Assembly (NCBI GenBank): GCA_964036275.1
Contig: OZ038438.1
Span: 7,074,978-7,138,977 of the forward strand
Direction: 5' to 3'
DNA from: Litoditis marina
Lineage: Eukaryota > Nematoda > Chromadorea > Rhabditida > Rhabditidae
DNA: 64,000 bases
Shown in pieces: positions 60,069 through 64,000 of this stretch. The notes beneath the pieces were generated by a model. The model was not told the DNA's origin. It ran no database searches and worked only from the letters and a program-made list of their open reading frames with translations. The translations under genes were made by a program, and so were the position numbers. The first letter of the stretch is position 1. Every line of letters starts with the position of its first letter.

Positions 60069-62845
60069 ATGCTAGCGTCTTCGTTGCGAGTCCCACTGCA
60101 GTTGTGTCGTGTGAGCTGTCGACTTATCTCCCGCACGTCCCCCCTTCTCTCGCGCGAACTGGATAGCGATGGTCTTCCCAAGGACTACAAGTTGAAGAAG
60201 TTGCGGGCGGGCAGCCGAAGACTGGATACCTTCGTGAACAGAGCCACCGGAAAAAGCAGCTCGTTAGTTTATTATAATAATTTTCTATGAACATCAATCG
60301 TGTTTTATAGCTATCTGTAACCAACCGTGAGTATTGCCACCTTTCAATTAGGTGTCGAATACGAGCTTATATAATGTGTATCGATGTCTTTTAATCTTTA
60401 AAAAACCTTTGAAGCTCGATGTGTGTGTGTGTGGTTTCACGGTTTTCCTGGTTTCAGCGCATTTTCTATGTAAGATCTCTTCTGGTTCTCTCCAACGCAT
60501 TTGTTACTGATATCTCATGATGATGGTGTCTTGATTGATCTATGACAATTAATTCTCGCTATAGATGAGAAGAGGTGCTGATAGATGTGTAGAATAATGT
60601 ATTATGTTGGCTCCGGATGTGCAGACAATTTGTTTTGCATTATGGGAATCTTGGTTGAAGGATTAGTGGAATTACGGTAGAGTAGAGTACATCTTCTAAT
60701 TAGAAGGAAGAGCAAAAAATAGTTATAGACAATATAATGATAAACATTAGGGTAAAAATGAATAGTGCTATCACAGTTATTACAGTTTTGGGATAGCTCT
60801 AGGTAATGCAGGTCAGGCCACCTCAGTCGTTCTGCTGTGTTTTAGTTTGATCCTGAAATGTATGATTTGTTTGTTCATACTACATTATATCCGTTCACAT
60901 CTTGTAACTTGGTGACAAACGTTTGTTTGTTTCAGACAAGTGGAGAAACTACTCTCCGGCGGCCGTGTGCGTATCAATGAAGACGTCTGCACAAAAAAGT
61001 CATACAATGTAGGTTTTTGGTCTCGGTTCGAAAGTTGAGAAAAATTGGTTTGTTCAAGGGGATATTCGCTTTGACATGTTGATGAAACTGTAATAACTAA
61101 TTCAACCATATTCTAAGTTTCAACTGAGCTGAGAAGTAGTTGATTACTATATGATAAAAGTCAGGCTTTAATTTTTAATGGTACCAAAGAGAAGTGATTT
61201 CAATAAAATAAGCTGCCCCGTTTGAGTATAAATCTGCCTTATTTTGTTGTTGGGTTGTTGCTACCTCTTTCTCACGAACTGACCCAATTAAGCCTACAAA
61301 TTTCGCTGTTTCACACGCACATTATGTAAATGTGTTTTTGTTTTTGCTCTCCTATCTCTGTTTCTATCTCTATCTCGGAGCATGTTTTAAGAACAATTTT
61401 TCATGTTGTGTAACCATTCAATTCAGACCAGGCGTATTTTCTGTTTATTTTACTGTTTAGATTGTTCATTATACTCTGCGCTATCGATTTATCATTAGAA
61501 TTGAAAACTGCAAGTGTTCCCCAAATGTTAATTAGTGCACATATAAGTGTTTGCCGGCTAATGAGTCTCCAATTCTAACGGCGTTACATTACCGTAGAAT
61601 GTATTCCCGATAAACACAGTTAAAGCCAGCTAAAGACACAGTCCTAAATACTGAGGTTCTCACAAGTTGAAGAAAAAACGATTCACCATGCGGTTCCGCC
61701 GTTCATTTAGTACTGTAGTCTTTGCAACTACCGTAGTTAGCTGTGGCGTATACGGGCACGCACACCATTATTGAACCTCAGGCCGTAACTCTGTAACCCT
61801 AATGCAGAAAGTCCAGCCATCATCATTGATAGTAGTAGCGTAGCTTCTAAGCTATTTCTGAATGAACGCCTGTAATGTCACCCTCTAAATTTGGCCAATG
61901 AGCTGCCAGGCTCAGTACAGCTCCTACTCAGTATCTTGTCACCGAATAATAGTGGTCCAAATCCACCCAATTTAGAAATACGATGTCTATGTAAACACGG
62001 GACCAATTACCGTTTACTACTCATCCACAGAAGTAAAACACGTCATTTATCATATGACTTATTCTGACACGAATGCAAGTACAATTCATGAGCTCTATTT
62101 GGAAGTTATGTATTGGACTCGTCTAAATTTTCCGTTGTTTGGGAAGTCTAAGTGTTTTTCCTTTGGAACTCAATGGGGAATACGCAGACTATGAGGTAAA
62201 AGGTCTTTTCTCTGAACAAAGATGGTTAATCCTGTTCCACGACCCCTTAAAGGTGGGGGACCTCCGAATGGAGCATTTCTTGTTATTCGTGTATTCTGGT
62301 GTTACAGGTTCAACGAGATGACTACGTGGATGTGTGGTTGGGTCCATTTGCGGAGAACAACAATCTAGCCGAGGTGGAACGAACTGAGGTTGGCACCTCC
62401 TCATGTAAACTAGAAGTAAATGGAATGGTCACGTACAGTTAGCATTCTAATGAGGAATCATGCACTTTGTAATTGTACGTTTCTGAGTTCTACTGTGTTT
62501 AACATGTTCCACGGGACTCTGCAACGGACTAACAGTATATCTGTCCAGCTGACATTTCACAAACGAGTTTTGTATTGCTATAGAACACATAGGAGTGATG
62601 AAATCCTTAACTAGACGACATCTTGAAGCGTTCCTTTGAAAAACATGTGAACTCTATCTCTTTAAAGGAGGATCTCTCTTTAGGTTGTCTGCTCTTCATA
62701 TAACTTGTTCGAACTAGTTTTCTCTTTAAATTACAGTATAAATGTATTTCAGATAGTGGACTATGAAGTGACGGAGAAGGGATATGACTTTGAAGTCAAA
62801 TCGTGGAAGAAACTTCTGGTGGAAAATTGGAGAGGTTCAAGCTAA
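60069..62845 (+). CDS. MTRES1: mitochondrial S4-domain RNA-binding protein (MTRES1/C6orf203-like)
   Basis: Four exons (60069-60262, 60936-61008, 62308-62388, 62753-62845) give 441 nt, 146 residues. The N terminus (MLASSLRVPLQLCRVSCRLISR) is basic, hydrophobic and free of acids, a good mitochondrial presequence. Then comes the S4-type RNA-binding fold: RRLDTFVNRATGKS, QVEKLLSGGRVRINEDVCTKKSYNV, RDDYVDVWLG, and a C-terminal EIVDYEVTEKGYDFEVKSWKKL that matches the end of animal MTRES1. Human MTRES1 (about 240 residues) rescues mitochondrial transcription under stress and binds the mitoribosome; this copy has a shorter N-terminal region. A bacterial-type S4 protein is the alternative, but introns and targeting argue for a nuclear gene. 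Intron 2 (61009-62307) holds no visible gene. Confidence 0.82.
60785..60860. repeat. foldback repeat family A, half copy in MTRES1 intron 1
   Basis: TCTGCTGTGTTTTAGTTTGATCCTG near 60831-60855 matches the left arm of the copy at about 11381. No right arm was seen. Confidence 0.45.
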
Positions 62846-63283
62846 ACATCCTGCAAAATTCGATTTTTATTTACATAGGTGCTCATGTATTTCATGTCAA
62901 GTTTTATGAATACTTCTTTAGCTCTTCAGTATGTTTTATAACATGACATTTTCAACCAATTCGGTCTTAGATCGCCTTCGCAGTATAGGAAAGATGAAAA
63001 CCGATACGGTGTTAGGCATACGGTACTTCTCAGGTACCATTACCGAGTTGTAATTGATATCTTGACGTGAATGATGTTCTTTGTTGGTTACGTCTTGTGC
63101 CTTTTTTGATATATTGTTGGCCTACTCGCGTCATTCTGGTCCCGCCCCCTACCCTCCCCCCTGAGGGGTAGAGTGAAGTCGTTTCATTTTACATAACGCA
63201 ATGGATTCATCTGCTACTACTATGAGAATCCTGTTGCTGGCCACTTCCATGGTAGGTACTGTCACTCGGGGTCGGCATAAAGA

Positions 63284-63386
63284 AGGACGATTATGTGGTC
63301 CAATCCCAATGCTTCAGTCCTACTGCAATACATTTTTCAATTGCAGTTCAAAGGACCGTTGACACGGGATTGGTCCACATAATCCT
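63284..63386. repeat. inverted repeat
   Basis: ATTATGTGGTCCAATCCC near 63290 and its near-perfect inverse GGGATTGGTCCACATAAT near 63367 enclose about 60 bases. It may be a decayed MITE or a stem-loop. Confidence 0.65.
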
Positions 63387-63429
63387 GCGCAGGTTTTTCA
63401 GAATGGGGAACTTCGGGCCTGTCGGGGCA

Positions 63430-63560
63430 CATATAGAGTGTTACCAAATCTTTGTTGTAGTTTGATCTCGATTCAAGCCATAATCAACGGGCTCAGACCA
63501 GATAAACTATAAATTTGCGCAGTACGACAATAAAGACCACAAATGTCTGCTATGGAACGA
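63430..63560. repeat. foldback repeat family A, intergenic copy
   Basis: ATATAGAGTG then TTGTTGTAGTTTGATCTCG on the left, CCAGATAAACTATAAAT on the right. It is the only clear copy outside a gene. Confidence 0.55.
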
Positions 63561-64000
63561 GCGAACCCTACTTTATGAACATCCAGCGTGCAGTGGTTGA
63601 TCATGTTGCTGTTGTGAGAGCGAACTTTGTACCATACTGTACATGAATTTTTACTGGTTTACTGAAACAAGAGGAGCACATTCATGGTAGCTAGTCATAT
63701 CCAGTACCTGCCTCATAGAGTGGAGAAAATTATGATATTCTTTTGGGTTCAAATTCGATGCTGCTTTCCAACACCCATTTCATTATCTCAGCGAAACATG
63801 GCCCATTTGACGATTCGCGTACCATTCTGATGTTTTTGTGGGTCGTCGCCATTCCTAAGACCCACATTTTGGAGGTTTTTTTGAAGTATCATCCAAGTAC
63901 CAAACCTAATTCGTTTGTTAATCGAAACTAACGTACAGTACTCGCGCACAATCGCGCATAACGGTATACCATATATGCTGCTGTGTGATTAGTTCCACCA

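Larger units (their letters stand above)
62846..64000. other. right-edge region without recognised gene
   Basis: After the MTRES1 stop I see only repeats: a hairpin at 63284-63386 and a foldback family A copy at 63430-63560. A C-rich stretch lies near 63143-63166. Short open frames here have no family resemblance. Confidence 0.5.

Overview
The window looks like nuclear DNA of an invertebrate, most probably a nematode. All genes are split by many short introns ending in the worm-like acceptor TTTCAG. The largest gene is an UNC-89/obscurin homologue with the two-kinase layout of worm UNC-89. Start codons of the housekeeping genes sit 0-4 bases downstream of a 3' splice-site AG, as expected where a spliced leader is trans-spliced on. 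Intron density is high (74 coding exons for about 8.6 kb of coding sequence), which hints at a lineage less intron-depleted than Caenorhabditis. That placement is inference.

Layout. (1) 149-38388, plus strand: the C-terminal 2,852 residues of a giant unc-89-like M-line protein, entering from the left edge. It reads Ig x9, Fn3, Ig x2, pseudokinase-like PK1, a long disordered inter-kinase region, Ig, Fn3, kinase PK2. All 74 exon junctions keep phase. (2) 7200-9414, minus strand, inside a 2.75-kb unc-89 intron: a complete nested gene for a secreted protein with two C-type lectin domains. (3) 38772-43587, minus strand: a 15-exon AATF/Che-1 (ribosome biogenesis) homologue, convergent with unc-89. 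(4) 44349-62845, plus strand: five genes in head-to-tail order, namely eIF6, a PEX11-gamma-like peroxisomal membrane protein, UDP-galactose 4-epimerase (GALE), the selenocysteine elongation factor eEFSEC, and MTRES1 (mitochondrial S4-domain RNA-binding factor). Gaps are about 0.33-0.80 kb. (5) 62846-64000: no gene recognised, only repeats.

The genes fall into unrelated functional groups: sarcomere structure, ribosome biogenesis and anti-association (AATF and eIF6, divergently arranged), peroxisome, sugar nucleotide metabolism, selenoprotein translation and mitochondrial RNA. The same-strand run with acceptor-AG/ATG junctions is a candidate trans-spliced operon.

Introns are full of short non-autonomous repeats. 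One foldback family, with arms containing TTGTAGTTTGATC and CAAACTACAAACAC, occurs at 14 or more places. A second inverted-repeat family occurs at least three times. Large foldback elements sit in introns of eIF6, GALE and eEFSEC; one in eEFSEC has a 9-10-bp direct repeat at its ends. Exon models were read by eye from splice sites, phase and family similarity. No alignment or transcript evidence was available.
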